Positions 42,177 to 51,398 of a stretch of DNA of 64,000 nt are shown one piece after another. The notes below the pieces were generated by a model. It saw nothing but the letters and a program-made list of their open reading frames with translations. It was not told the origin of the DNA and searched no databases. Within the stretch, counting starts at the first letter, position 1, and each line of letters begins with the position of its first letter. The stretch comes from Flavobacterium soli DSM 19725 (GTDB lineage Bacteria; Bacteroidota; Bacteroidia; Flavobacteriales; Flavobacteriaceae): NCBI RefSeq assembly GCF_000422705.1, contig NZ_AUGO01000002.1:457125-521124 (forward strand). The letters are read 5' to 3'. Both the position numbers and the translations under genes were made by a program.

Positions 42177-43712
42177 TTATAATTCAAATAAAACGGTCAA
42201 GGAAATATTGTTGTTTTTTCGGTTTATTGTGGCAGTGTCAACCAATCCCTGAGCAAAAAATGCTTGCTGGAAATCTCTTTGGGCAAATGTATACGACATG
42301 TCAAGTTTCACATCTCCAAAATTATAACCAAATCCTCCAGAATAGCTGGTCAAATCTCCCATAGTATTGCCATTTTTGTATGGACTTTCCTCAAAACGGT
42401 AACCCGCTCTCAAGCTCCAAGCCTTGATTCTATATTCTCCACCAACCCTAAATTCGTTTGAAGTATCTAAAAGACTAGAAAGCTGATCGTTGACATCAGT
42501 AGAATGTCTGAACTCAGTATTGCTGTAATCTTTTAGGGTATAATCGAAGCTTAATAATCCTTGTGTTCCAAAAACGTATGCTAAACTTCCGGTCCATTTT
42601 CCAGGCGTTCTCAATCTGTATGTTGGATAAACTACAACTAAATTTGGGTCTGCATAAAAACTGGTAGTGTCTTCAAAACAATCTACACAATCTACCAAAA
42701 GGGTTTGTCTAAGTTCGTCGTTGAGACTGTACCAAGTTGGTGATTCATATGCAAGACCAACACGAAATTCATTGGTTACTTTTGCAATAGTTCCCAATTG
42801 GAAGGAAAATCCAGTTCCATAAGTATATAATTCGTTCGTGAATCTTGAAGCTTGAACACCAGTATTTGGATCATGGTTAGGTGCATCTAAATAATCTTCA
42901 TAAAAGCTTGTTCTTTGGTTGTAATCCACGAAATGACTGTTCAGATTCAGACCAAAATAAAACCGCTCGTCATATTCTGCAGCAGCATTAAAGGATAGTT
43001 TTCCATTATAGCCGTTAGATGAAATATAGTTTTCTTGGTAAAAATCTCCAGTTCCGGTCAATGCTGAAACATATTGGTTTCCGCCGGCAACAGTTGGATT
43101 AATAAAAAAGCCTTCATAACCCAAGTAGGCTTGTTGTTCAGCATAATCTAATTGAGTAAAAGAATTATTTGTTATAGTACCTTCGGAAATTCCGTTAGCA
43201 TAACTAATAAAATAATCCGCTACAGAATTGTTAGGATTAATACCTTGCGAATAAATTGTGTTGTTTAGATTGTTTGTGTTTTCATAAGTGAGAGCCAATG
43301 TTAGTTTTTTCCATTTGCTTGTATTTTCATAATCTTTGAAAACCCAAACAGCACCTAGCTGATTCAAATCGAAAGTATTATCTTTCTCAGTAGTTGTAGT
43401 TCCAAAATAGTTCGAGTTGTTTTTAGAACTAAAGTTACTTACCGTGATAGCTGCGGCATTATTTGCAAAAACAGCAGATCCAGCTGGATTTACAGAAATG
43501 GCCGAAAAATCTCCTCCAAGAGCTCCAAAAGCTCCACCCATAGATCTAAATCGGGCCGTACCATTTAGGTCGGTTTGTGAGAATCGTAAAGCATCGGAAA
43601 AATCTTGTGCCTGTAAAGAATTCAAACAAAGTAATAGGATTGAAAAAGACAAAAACTTCTTATTTATAATAGAAAATTTTCTTTTACGAAATTTGAGGAT
43701 TGTTGCTTTCAT
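42177..43712 (-). CDS. FadL/OmpP1-type outer membrane transport protein
   Basis: A 511-residue predicted beta-barrel of the FadL/TodX family, which lets hydrophobic compounds cross the outer membrane. The signal peptide ends near LQAQD (residue 36) after a long basic N-terminus. The early region DFSDALRFSQTDLNGTARFRSMGGAFGALGGDFSAISVNPAGSAVF is the plug-like segment typical of FadL homologues in Bacteroidota. Many alternating amphipathic strands follow (WSLRAGYRFEESPYK, VKLDMSYTFAQRDF), and the chain ends with strand ISLTVLFEL and a terminal aromatic-like Leu. The substrate is unknown. Flavobacterial homologues are sometimes named hemin receptor without proof. Confidence 0.85.
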   Translation of the reverse strand: MKATILKFRKRKFSIINKKFLSFSILLLCLNSLQAQDFSDALRFSQTDLNGTARFRSMGGAFGALGGDFSAISVNPAGSAVFANNAAAITVSNFSSKNNSNYFGTTTTEKDNTFDLNQLGAVWVFKDYENTSKWKKLTLALTYENTNNLNNTIYSQGINPNNSVADYFISYANGISEGTITNNSFTQLDYAEQQAYLGYEGFFINPTVAGGNQYVSALTGTGDFYQENYISSNGYNGKLSFNAAAEYDERFYFGLNLNSHFVDYNQRTSFYEDYLDAPNHDPNTGVQASRFTNELYTYGTGFSFQLGTIAKVTNEFRVGLAYESPTWYSLNDELRQTLLVDCVDCFEDTTSFYADPNLVVVYPTYRLRTPGKWTGSLAYVFGTQGLLSFDYTLKDYSNTEFRHSTDVNDQLSSLLDTSNEFRVGGEYRIKAWSLRAGYRFEESPYKNGNTMGDLTSYSGGFGYNFGDVKLDMSYTFAQRDFQQAFFAQGLVDTATINRKNNNISLTVLFEL

Positions 43713-43798
43713 TGTTTTTTATAATTTGGGATTCAAAAAAATACCTATGCTCATAACATCTCAGTCAAAACATAGGTAAATTAAATTTTTAGTTTGGA

Positions 43799-44791
43799 TT
43801 ATCTTCTTCCACCACCAGATCTTCCGCCACCACCGCCAGATGAACCACCGCTTCTTCCGCCACCCATAGATCCTGAAGATCTCGATGGAGCAGGAGAGTA
43901 GCTTCTCGTTGGAGCTGAGCTTCTTGTTGGAGCAACGTTTGTATTGTTGCTTCTACTTGGTGCTAAGTTAGAGTTGTTTCTTGTTGTATTTCTTGACGGA
44001 ACTACATTAGAATTTCGAGTAGTATTTCTTGTTGAATTGAAATAGTTGTTACGAGTATTGCTGTTTCTTGTTGTAAAAGTATTTCTATAATTGGTTCCGT
44101 TTGCATTTCTTCTTATAGAGGTCCCGTTATTGTAATTCCTTGATCCTCTTGTGCCGTTTTCTGAACGACCTAGATAATTTCTTCCTCCATTGTTGTAGTA
44201 AGAATCTCCTCTTCGTCCATTGCTGTAGGCATAATTGTTATAGTAGTAGTGGTTGTTCCATCCCCAATTGTTGCCGTACCAGCCATTACCATACCATCCA
44301 TTCCAACCCCAGCCGTTTCCATACCAACCGCCCCAGCCCATTCCCCAGCCAGGACCATACCAATTATTCCAGCCTAATCCCCAACCCGGTCCGTACCATC
44401 CAGCCCAACCCCAGTTGTTCCAGTTGTTCCATCCCCAATTGTTATCATAAACGTTTACAACAACATTTTGAGAATCGCTTCCCCAGGCAGCATAACCATT
44501 GTTGTAATCTGCTTCATTTTGATAGTTGGAGGAATAATTTTCAACATCAGTAAAAACTTCTGTAGAATCATTTTCAATCTCTATTCGAGAATCAAAATAG
44601 TCTTTATATTGTTGATTGTTGTTATTGTTTGTAACTTGATTATCGTAGTTTCTGTTTGAGCTTGTGTAGATGCCATCCCTGTCATAATAAGAAGTATTTT
44701 GATAAGAACCGCAAGACGTAACTAGAAGGCCAACCAATCCGATTAGTGAAAATGCGGAAAATGATTTTCGTGAAATATAATTAGTTTTCAT
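43799..44791 (-). CDS. Trp/Gly/Asn/Tyr-rich repeat lipoprotein
   Basis: A 330-residue lipoprotein from the ATG at 44791. The signal peptide MKTNYISRKSFSAFSLIGLV ends at lipobox LLVTSC (Cys27). After an Asn-rich acidic section comes a low-complexity stretch dominated by W, G, N and Y (about residues 120-185), with repeated WGWNNW, WYGPGWG and WYGNGW units. Then follow an Asn/Arg/Ser/Thr-rich part (NSTRNTTRNSNVVPSRNTT) and a Gly/Ser/Arg tail (GGRSGG). The longer frame begins with TTG in the promoter and was rejected. Possibly a surface or matrix protein; no family or function is established. It is divergent from proS. Confidence 0.85.
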   Translation of the reverse strand: MKTNYISRKSFSAFSLIGLVGLLVTSCGSYQNTSYYDRDGIYTSSNRNYDNQVTNNNNNQQYKDYFDSRIEIENDSTEVFTDVENYSSNYQNEADYNNGYAAWGSDSQNVVVNVYDNNWGWNNWNNWGWAGWYGPGWGLGWNNWYGPGWGMGWGGWYGNGWGWNGWYGNGWYGNNWGWNNHYYYNNYAYSNGRRGDSYYNNGGRNYLGRSENGTRGSRNYNNGTSIRRNANGTNYRNTFTTRNSNTRNNYFNSTRNTTRNSNVVPSRNTTRNNSNLAPSRSNNTNVAPTRSSAPTRSYSPAPSRSSGSMGGGRSGGSSGGGGGRSGGGRR

Positions 44792-44821
44792 ATCTGTGGG
44801 TATTTTTATTGTTGGACAATA

Positions 44822-44829
44822 CAAAAATA
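44822..44829 (-). promoter_or_regulatory. -7 box of the Trp/Gly-rich lipoprotein gene
   Basis: Reads TATTTTTG on the minus strand, 31 bp upstream of the ATG at 44791. Confidence 0.6.
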
Positions 44830-44892
44830 GTTAGTTTTGCTGAACTATTTAGTTAAAATAAGTTAAACAATATTTGTGCCAAACTATTCAAT

Positions 44893-46371
44893 ATGGGTAA
44901 GAACTTAACAACACGATCAGAAGATTATTCAAAGTGGTATAACGAGCTGGTTGTCAAGGCAGATTTAGCCGAAAATTCAGGCGTTAGAGGCTGTATGGTG
45001 ATCAAGCCATATGGCTATGCAATTTGGGAAAAAATGCAAGCAGAACTTGATAGAATGTTCAAAGAAACTGGACATCAAAATGCCTATTTTCCATTGTTCG
45101 TTCCCAAGAGTATGTTTGAGGCCGAAGAAAAAAATGCTGAAGGATTTGCAAAAGAATGTGCTATTGTAACACATTATAGGCTAAAAAACGATCCGGATAA
45201 ACCTGGGAAATTAATGGTGGATCCAAATGCAAAACTAGAAGAAGAATTAATTGTTCGCCCAACAAGTGAAGCGATCATTTGGTCAACTTATAAAGGTTGG
45301 GTTCAGTCTTATAGAGATTTGCCATTGCTAATTAACCAATGGGCAAATGTGGTTCGTTGGGAAATGAGAACTAGATTATTCTTGAGAACTGCCGAATTTT
45401 TGTGGCAAGAAGGTCATACGGCTCATGCTACAAAAGCAGAAGCAATTGCAGAATCTGAGCAAATGATGAATGTGTATGCAGATTTCGTTCAAGATTTCAT
45501 GGCAATTCCAGTTATAAAAGGATTAAAAACCGAAACGGAACGTTTTGCTGGAGCCGATGAAACCTATTGTATCGAAGCTTTGATGCAAGATGGAAAAGCG
45601 TTACAGGCGGGAACTTCTCATTTCTTAGGGCAAAATTTTGCGAAAGCATTTGATGTAAAATTTGCAACAGCCGAAGGAAAGCAGGAATACGTTTGGGGAA
45701 CATCATGGGGAGTTTCAACACGTTTGATGGGTGCTTTAGTCATGACGCATTCGGATGATAACGGATTGGTTTTGCCTCCAAATTTAGCTCCAATTCAAAT
45801 TGTAATTGTTCCAATCTATAAAACCGATGAAGAATTTGCAGCGGTTTCTGAAGCAGCTCAAACTTTGGTAACCCAATTCAAGAAACTAAGAATTTCTGTA
45901 AAATTTGATGATAGAACAACTCAAAAGCCGGGATTCAAGTTTGCCGAATGGGAATTGAAAGGTGTTCCGGTTCGAATTGCTATTGGACCAAAAGATATTG
46001 AAAACGGAACTTTTGAGGTTGCGAGAAGAGATACTTTAACGAAAGAAGTGGTGCTGAAAGATGGAATCGTGAATTATGTGAGCGATTTATTGGAACAAAT
46101 TCAAGCTGATTTATTTAATAAAGCGTTAAACTATAGAAACGAACATATTACTGAAGTGAACTCATTTGAAGAATTTAAAGAGGTTTTGGAAAATAAAACA
46201 GGCTTTATTTCAGCACATTGGGATGGAACAGCAGCTACCGAAGAAAAAATCAAAGATTTAACCAAAGCTACCATTCGTTGTATCGCCTTAGATCGAGTAG
46301 AAGAGGCGGGAAGCTGTGTTCTTACTGGTAATCCTTCGAAAGGAAGAGTGCTTTTTGCGAAAGCATATTAA
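44893..46371 (+). CDS. proS: Prolyl-tRNA synthetase, archaeal/eukaryotic type
   Basis: Class II aminoacyl-tRNA synthetase that charges tRNA-Pro. At 492 residues without the bacterial insertion (INS) editing domain, it is the ProS type 3 (archaeal/eukaryotic-like) common in Bacteroidota. The start [27 protein letters not shown] is diagnostic. Motif 2 is [26 protein letters not shown], followed by the [26 protein letters not shown] region and motif 3 [24 protein letters not shown]. The C-terminal anticodon domain starts about residue 295, and the chain ends [10 protein letters not shown]. It lies just upstream of two tRNA-Glu genes. Confidence 0.98.
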   Translation: MGKNLTTRSEDYSKWYNELVVKADLAENSGVRGCMVIKPYGYAIWEKMQAELDRMFKETGHQNAYFPLFVPKSMFEAEEKNAEGFAKECAIVTHYRLKNDPDKPGKLMVDPNAKLEEELIVRPTSEAIIWSTYKGWVQSYRDLPLLINQWANVVRWEMRTRLFLRTAEFLWQEGHTAHATKAEAIAESEQMMNVYADFVQDFMAIPVIKGLKTETERFAGADETYCIEALMQDGKALQAGTSHFLGQNFAKAFDVKFATAEGKQEYVWGTSWGVSTRLMGALVMTHSDDNGLVLPPNLAPIQIVIVPIYKTDEEFAAVSEAAQTLVTQFKKLRISVKFDDRTTQKPGFKFAEWELKGVPVRIAIGPKDIENGTFEVARRDTLTKEVVLKDGIVNYVSDLLEQIQADLFNKALNYRNEHITEVNSFEEFKEVLENKTGFISAHWDGTAATEEKIKDLTKATIRCIALDRVEEAGSCVLTGNPSKGRVLFAKAY

Positions 46372-46398
46372 AAAAATAAAAAAAATATTGCATAGCTA

Positions 46399-46428
46399 TT
46401 GTGTGAATAAAAAATAGTTGTATTTTTG
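46399..46428 (+). promoter_or_regulatory. Promoter of the tRNA-Glu genes
   Basis: TTG at 46399-46401, 19-bp spacer, then TATTTTTG at 46421-46428 followed by CATCC: both the -33 and -7 elements at expected spacing. Confidence 0.75.
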
Positions 46429-46448
46429 CATCCGCATTAGAGAAGCAA

Positions 46449-46520
46449 GGCCCGTTCGTCTATCGGTTAGGACGCCAGGTTTTCATCCTGGTAAGGGGGG
46501 TTCGATTCCCCCACGGGCTA
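46449..46520 (+). tRNA. tRNA-Glu (TTC)
   Basis: A complete cloverleaf can be drawn by eye. The acceptor stem is GGCCCGT/ACGGGCT, the D arm GTC...GAC, the anticodon stem CCAGG/CCTGG around TTTTCAT (anticodon TTC), and the T arm GGGGG-TTCGATT-CCCCC. The discriminator base is A, and the CCA end is not encoded (next bases CAAG). The first of two copies 49 bp apart. Confidence 0.97.
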
Positions 46521-46569
46521 CAAGTTCTAGTACTATGCTGAATTAGTATCTAACTAGAAGGATTATAAG

Positions 46570-46641
46570 GGTCCGTTCGTCTAGGGGTTAGGACGCCAGG
46601 TTTTCATCCTGGTAACAGGGGTTCGATTCCCCTACGGACTA
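46570..46641 (+). tRNA. tRNA-Glu (TTC), second copy
   Basis: Acceptor GGTCCGT/ACGGACT, anticodon stem CCAGG/CCTGG with loop TTTTCAT (TTC), T arm closed by GGGG/CCCC with loop TTCGATT. CCA is not encoded. It differs from the first copy in the acceptor and variable regions, so the two are not a recent exact duplication. Shares the upstream promoter. Confidence 0.97.
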
Positions 46642-46793
46642 CAAATTAGTTGTAAATTAGTTTTATAAAATAAAAATTGGTGTCTCGGTTTTTATTTTAT
46701 TAGTTAAAACCAAAGTGTTTGCCGAGGCGAATGTGGGAGGTTTTTCTTTTTTAACTAGTATTTATAAATTATTACATCTAAAATTAAAAAAAA

Positions 46794-47045
46794 ATGGCAA
46801 ATCATAAGTCAGCTCTAAAGAGAATCAGAAGTAACGAAAAGAAAAGAGTATTAAACAGATACCAACATAAAACTACTCGTAATGCTATCAAAGCTTTAAG
46901 ATTAGCTACAGATAAAGCAGATGCTACTTCTAAATTATCAGCTGTTATTTCTATGGTTGATAAGTTAGCTAAGAAAAATATCATTCATGATAATAAAGCT
47001 TCTAACTTGAAATCTAAGTTAACAAAACACGTTGCTAAATTGTAA
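46794..47045 (+). CDS. rpsT: 30S ribosomal protein S20
   Basis: Small-subunit ribosomal protein, 83 residues, basic and helical. The MANHKSALKRIRSNEKKRVLN start is typical of S20, followed by TTRNAIKALRLAT and KLAKKNIIHDNKASNLKSKLTKHVAKL. The 152-bp gap after the tRNA genes contains a poly-A stretch before the start. A strong terminator follows. Confidence 0.98.
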   Translation: MANHKSALKRIRSNEKKRVLNRYQHKTTRNAIKALRLATDKADATSKLSAVISMVDKLAKKNIIHDNKASNLKSKLTKHVAKL

Positions 47046-47064
47046 TTAAGTTACAACTTATTAT

Positions 47065-47096
47065 AAAAAAAAGCTCTCAATTTGAGAGCTTTTTTT
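47065..47096. terminator. Bidirectional terminator
   Basis: Stem AAAGCTCTCAA/TTGAGAGCTTT with T runs on both sides. It separates rpsT (+) from the response regulator (-) and includes the latter's stop codon. Confidence 0.93.
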
Positions 47097-47505
47097 ATGT
47101 CTTGATTTTTTCAGAAATTAAAGCAAGCATTTCTTTTGTAAGTGGCTTAGGTAGGAAGTCCACCACCATCGAAAAGTTTTTTGATTTCTGAATATCATTG
47201 GGGTCGATAGAGGACGAAAGCAAAATGATTTTCGTCTTAGCATACACTTCTTGTAGTTTGTTGCTAAACTGTTCCAGAAACTCCCAACCGTCCATTACTG
47301 GCATGTTTAGGTCCAAAAGGATTAATAACGGTTGTTCAGAATTTGAATTTTCTTCAATGGTTTCAGGTTTTTCTAGGTATTTGATGGCTTCTTCGCCATT
47401 CACGCAGGTTACGATTTGAGATGCAAAACTTGCCTTAGAAATTACCAATTTGGATAACAACAAGGCAATGGGGTCATCATCTACACAGATTACTTTTTGG
47501 AGCAT
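47095..47505 (-). CDS. Single-domain response regulator
   Basis: A 136-residue CheY-like receiver with no output domain. The acidic cluster is CVDDDPIAL near residue 8, phospho-acceptor Asp65 is in LILLDLNMPVMDGWEF, and the conserved Lys is in FLPKPLTKEM. It overlaps the upstream PAS histidine kinase frame by one base, so they form a pair. With no DNA-binding domain it must act by protein contact or phosphorelay; the stand-alone Hpt protein at 19.1 kb is one possible partner, unproven. Confidence 0.94.
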   Translation of the reverse strand: MLQKVICVDDDPIALLLSKLVISKASFASQIVTCVNGEEAIKYLEKPETIEENSNSEQPLLILLDLNMPVMDGWEFLEQFSNKLQEVYAKTKIILLSSSIDPNDIQKSKNFSMVVDFLPKPLTKEMLALISEKIKT

Positions 47506-49220
47506 TAGTTTTCTTTCTTAAAGTTAATAATAAATTTGGTGCCTTTGTTTACTTCACTTTCAATCTTGATTTCGCCTCCCATGCTTTCAATTTGCGATTT
47601 CACCAAATACAATCCTAATCCTTTGCTATCGGGATAATTGTGGAATCTTTGGTACAATCCAAAAAGCTTTTCCTTGTATTTTTCAACATCAATTCCAATT
47701 CCATTGTCCTCAAAAACGAGTTCGGTGAAATTAGGATGATTAAATACAGAGATGGTAATGGCGGGTTCTCTCTCGGTTGATTTGTATTTTATAGAATTTG
47801 TTAGTAGGTTCAATAGGATGCTTTCAAAATAGGCCTTATTGGAATAAATCGAAAGGTTTTGGTCGTTCTTAATGGTAATTTTAGGATTGTTGTTTTCGAC
47901 TAGGATGTTGATTTGTTCAATAACATTTTTAAAAGATTCCTCTATCAAAATGTGTTGTTTTTCGATAGAAGGGTTGTCTCGAATGATTACAACTCTGCCT
48001 AAATCAGATATCGTTTCATTTAATAAATAAGTAGATTTAGAAAAGCCATCAATAATCAGTTTCAATTCTTCATTTGGTATTTCAATATCTTCAGTAAGAC
48101 TTAGAAGACCCATTAAATTCGATAAAGGGGCTCTTAGGTTATGGGAAGTAATATAGGAAAATTGTCGTAAATCCTTGTTGTTCTGAGTAAGTTCATTGAT
48201 GAGTTGCTCTTTTTCTTTCTCCTGTTTTTTTTGTTCGGTTACGTCACGTTGAATTGAGATCCAATGGGTATGTTCATTCTCACTATTAAAAACAGGAACC
48301 ATTGAAAAACGGACCCAGTATTCGTCATTATTTTTTTTATGACTGATGGTTTCGATCTCGCATTCCTGTTTTGCTTTTATAGAGGCAGTAAATTTTTGAA
48401 ATTCGGTATCATTGGATTCTACTCCAATAAAAGATTTCAAAGATTTACCCACTACATCGTCATATTCAAATCCCGACATTCTTGTAAAGGCTTGATTGGT
48501 AAAAACAATCTTTGGGATTTCGAATTCTGAAATATCAGAATCTGTAATCACTACAGCATCTTTTGTATTGGTAATTACAGTTTCCAAAAGTTTAAGTCGT
48601 TCTTCTTCTTCTTTTTTCTTGGTAATATCTTGCATGGCTCCAATCATTCGGGTAGGAGTTCCATTTTCGTCAATTACTAAAAAACCTCTATCAAGAACAT
48701 ATTTATAGCTTCCGTCTTTGCATTTAAAGCGATATTCGTCCTGCCATTTTTGAGTTTTTTGTTCCAAAAATGAATACAATTTGACCGACATTCGGATGCT
48801 GTCTTCCGGATGAATCCTGTCAAACCACCATTTTGATGTGTTTTCAATATCATCTTTATCATAGCCGTAAACATTTTGGATTCCTTTATTCCAACTAAAT
48901 TCATTGTCTACGATTTTCCAGTCCCAAACTGTGTCGCTGGTTGCTTTTGCAACAATATCATACCGTTCCTTGGCTTCGTGAATTTCGGCATTGTCGATGT
49001 TCTGTTTTTCTATACGGCTGGAGTTTCCTTTATTGTTTTTAGTGATAAAATATCTGAGAATCAATCCAGTAAAAACAATAAAAATGAAATCTTTAATGAT
49101 GTGAAGCGTGAGAATATTATGTGAATTGCTTTTTTTTTCAAACAACAAAATACTGGCAATAGCAAAAACCGTAGCAACAAGAATGAAGATATAGGTAATT
49201 TTATTTGCTTTATTTTTCAT
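47505..49220 (-). CDS. PAS-domain membrane histidine kinase
   Basis: A 571-residue sensor kinase. Two membrane helices lie in residues 1-62 (ITYIFILVATVFAIASILLF and IKDFIFIVFTGLILRYFI) with a very short loop between them. The first PAS/PAC unit is at about 88-205 (WDWKIVDNEFSWNKG, RFKCKDGSYKYVLDRG) and the second at about 210-330 (KDAVVITDSDIS, HWISIQRDVTEQKKQ). The phosphoacceptor motif is FSYITSHNLRAPLSNLMGLL. The ATP-binding part has NLLTNSIKYKS, FEDNGIGIDVEKY and GLGLYLVKSQIESMGG. It signals to the co-encoded single-domain regulator. The input is unknown. Confidence 0.95.
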   Translation of the reverse strand: MKNKANKITYIFILVATVFAIASILLFEKKSNSHNILTLHIIKDFIFIVFTGLILRYFITKNNKGNSSRIEKQNIDNAEIHEAKERYDIVAKATSDTVWDWKIVDNEFSWNKGIQNVYGYDKDDIENTSKWWFDRIHPEDSIRMSVKLYSFLEQKTQKWQDEYRFKCKDGSYKYVLDRGFLVIDENGTPTRMIGAMQDITKKKEEEERLKLLETVITNTKDAVVITDSDISEFEIPKIVFTNQAFTRMSGFEYDDVVGKSLKSFIGVESNDTEFQKFTASIKAKQECEIETISHKKNNDEYWVRFSMVPVFNSENEHTHWISIQRDVTEQKKQEKEKEQLINELTQNNKDLRQFSYITSHNLRAPLSNLMGLLSLTEDIEIPNEELKLIIDGFSKSTYLLNETISDLGRVVIIRDNPSIEKQHILIEESFKNVIEQINILVENNNPKITIKNDQNLSIYSNKAYFESILLNLLTNSIKYKSTEREPAITISVFNHPNFTELVFEDNGIGIDVEKYKEKLFGLYQRFHNYPDSKGLGLYLVKSQIESMGGEIKIESEVNKGTKFIINFKKEN

Positions 49221-49357
49221 TACCTCAAATATAATAAATTATAATTATCTTTTATATTTTACCCGAAAACTATTCCAAAAAGGTAAATCATTTATATTGT
49301 AGTAGTTATTAAATGTTTAACGCTTAATATTTTCATTTTTTATATCAAAATAAAGTG

Positions 49358-49365
49358 TACCTTTG
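49358..49365 (+). promoter_or_regulatory. -7 box of typA
   Basis: TACCTTTG followed by CACATTC, 19 bp upstream of the typA ATG. Confidence 0.68.
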
Positions 49366-49384
49366 CACATTCTAAAAAAATCGA

Positions 49385-51181
49385 ATGGAATCTATAAGAA
49401 ACATTGCAATTATTGCCCACGTCGATCACGGTAAAACTACTTTGGTTGATAAAATTATGTATCACTGTCAACTTTTTCGTGACAACGAAAACACGGGAGA
49501 CCTTATTCTTGACAATAACGATCTAGAGCGTGAAAGAGGTATTACCATTACTTCTAAAAACGTTTCAGTTCAATATAAAGGAACAAAAATCAACATTATC
49601 GATACTCCTGGTCACGCGGATTTCGGTGGAGAAGTAGAGCGTGTATTGAACATGGCCGATGGTGTTTGCCTTTTGGTGGATGCTTTCGAAGGACCAATGC
49701 CACAAACGCGTTTCGTTTTGCAAAAAGCGATCGACTTAGGTTTGAAACCTTGCGTTGTAATCAATAAAGTAGATAAAGAAAACTGTACTCCAGAAGAAGT
49801 GCATGAAAAAGTTTTCGACTTGATGTTCGAACTTGGAGCAACTGAAGAGCAATTGGATTTTCCAACGGTTTATGGTTCTGCAAAAAACAACTGGATGTCT
49901 GACCACTGGGAAAATGTAACTGATAATGTGGAAGCATTATTGGATATGGTTATCGAAAATGTACCAGCTCCTAAAGTTTCAGAAGGAACACCACAAATGT
50001 TAATCACTTCTTTGGATTTCTCTGCATTTACAGGTCGTATTGCAATTGGTCGTTTAGAGAGAGGTGTTTTGAAAGAAGGAATGCCGATTTCTTTGGTAAA
50101 AAGAGATGGCACTGTAACAAAATCTAGAATCAAAGAATTACATACTTTTGAAGGTCTTGGTCGTAAAAAAGTATCTGAAGTAATTGCTGGAGATATTTGT
50201 GCTGTTGTGGGTGTAGAAGGTTTTGAAATTGGTGATACAATTGCTGATCATGAAAACCCAGAAGGTCTGCAAACAATCGCCATCGATGAGCCAACAATGA
50301 GTATGTTGTTCACAATCAACGATTCGCCTTTCTTTGGTAAAGAAGGTAAATTCGTTACTTCTCGTCACATTAGAGAAAGACTTACAAAAGAATTAGAGAA
50401 AAACTTAGCGATGAAGCTAGGTGAAACTGATTCTGCTGATAAATTCATGGTATTTGGCCGTGGAGTATTGCACTTGTCAGTTCTTATCGAAACCATGAGA
50501 AGAGAAGGATATGAGTTGCAAATTGGTCAACCACAGGTTATCATCAAAGAAATTGATGGTAAAAAATGTGAGCCAATTGAGGAATTGACAATCGATTTGC
50601 CAGAAACACTTTCAGGAAGAGCGGTAGAATTTGTAACCGTTAGAAAAGGTGAAATGTTGAGCATGGAAACTAAAGGGGAACGTATGATTATCAAATTCAA
50701 CATTCCATCACGTGGAATTATTGGATTGCGTAACCAACTGCTTACTGCTACAGCTGGTGAGGCTATCATGGCACACCGTTTCATTGGATATGAGCCTTTC
50801 AAAGGAGAAATTGCAGGACGAAACAAAGGTTCGTTGATTTCTATGGAAAAAGGAAAAGCAATTCCATATTCTATCGATAAATTGCAAGATCGTGGTAAAT
50901 TCTTCATTGAGCCAAATTCCGATATTTATGAAGGTCAGGTAATTGGAGAAAACTCTCGTGCAGATGATATGTCTGTAAACGTAACAAAAGAGAAAAAGCA
51001 ATCAAACGTTCGTTCTTCTGGAAACGATGAGAAAGCGAGAATCATTCCGCCAATCATTTTCTCTCTTGAAGAAGCTTTAGAGTACATTCAAAAAGATGAA
51101 TATGTAGAGGTTACACCAAAATCTATTCGTTTGAGAAAAATCTATTTGACAGAAACTGATAGAAAAAGATTTAAAGTTTAA
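49385..51181 (+). CDS. typA: Translational GTPase TypA/BipA
   Basis: Ribosome-binding GTPase of the elongation factor G family, linked to assembly and stress adaptation. The 598-residue length is normal. G1 is IAHVDHGKTTLVDKIMYH, G2 ERERGITITSKN, G3 IDTPGHADFGGEVERV, and G4 VINKVDKENC. The EF-G-like domains III and V are followed by the TypA-specific C-terminal domain (FIEPNSDIYEGQVIGENSR, RADDMSVNVTKEKKQSN). The closing region KIYLTETDRKRFKV is typical. Its own promoter and a terminator flank it. Confidence 0.98.
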   Translation: MESIRNIAIIAHVDHGKTTLVDKIMYHCQLFRDNENTGDLILDNNDLERERGITITSKNVSVQYKGTKINIIDTPGHADFGGEVERVLNMADGVCLLVDAFEGPMPQTRFVLQKAIDLGLKPCVVINKVDKENCTPEEVHEKVFDLMFELGATEEQLDFPTVYGSAKNNWMSDHWENVTDNVEALLDMVIENVPAPKVSEGTPQMLITSLDFSAFTGRIAIGRLERGVLKEGMPISLVKRDGTVTKSRIKELHTFEGLGRKKVSEVIAGDICAVVGVEGFEIGDTIADHENPEGLQTIAIDEPTMSMLFTINDSPFFGKEGKFVTSRHIRERLTKELEKNLAMKLGETDSADKFMVFGRGVLHLSVLIETMRREGYELQIGQPQVIIKEIDGKKCEPIEELTIDLPETLSGRAVEFVTVRKGEMLSMETKGERMIIKFNIPSRGIIGLRNQLLTATAGEAIMAHRFIGYEPFKGEIAGRNKGSLISMEKGKAIPYSIDKLQDRGKFFIEPNSDIYEGQVIGENSRADDMSVNVTKEKKQSNVRSSGNDEKARIIPPIIFSLEEALEYIQKDEYVEVTPKSIRLRKIYLTETDRKRFKV

Positions 51182-51191
51182 TCAAAATATT

Positions 51192-51216
51192 GTCATCCTG
51201 AGCTTTGCGAAGGAAC
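51192..51216. repeat. GTCATCCTGAGC-type short dispersed repeat
   Basis: GTCATCCTGAGCTTTGCGAAGGA is a string I recognise as widespread in intergenic DNA of many bacteria. A single copy is seen here. Confidence 0.55.
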
Positions 51217-51248
51217 TAAAAGCCATTCTGAAAAGAGTGGCTTTTTTT
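51216..51248 (+). terminator. Rho-independent terminator after typA
   Basis: Stem AAAAGCCA/TGGCTTTT around TTCTGAAAAGAG, then a T run. Confidence 0.82.
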
Positions 51249-51263
51249 ATTATTAGAAGCTAT

Positions 51264-51398
51264 TCCTGCTTTTCGTTACAATCTTGCTCTTGAAAATGTT
51301 TTTTTCCAAGACACAAAAGGAGCTTCCACCAGTCGCTCTTTTCTGTCAGGAAAAAATACATTTTCAAAAGCAAGGATTTCCACTTCAATCAGGGCTAG
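51264..51398. repeat. Dispersed hairpin element, copy D (with inserted apex hairpin)
   Basis: Outer arms TCCTGCTTTTCGTTACAATC and GGATTTCCACTTCAATCAGG, ending GCTAG. The next stem is CTTGAAAATGTTTTTT/AAAAAATACATTTTCAA. At the apex is a further hairpin GACACAAAAGGAGC/GCTCTTTTCTGTC with the 19-base core at 51320-51338. At 135 bp it is nearly twice the length of the other copies. Confidence 0.93.

Noticed and set aside
44140..44553. Plus-strand open frame opposite the Trp/Gly-rich lipoprotein
   Set aside because: It mirrors the low-complexity codons of the real gene and gives a Cys/His/Pro-rich product with no signal or homology.
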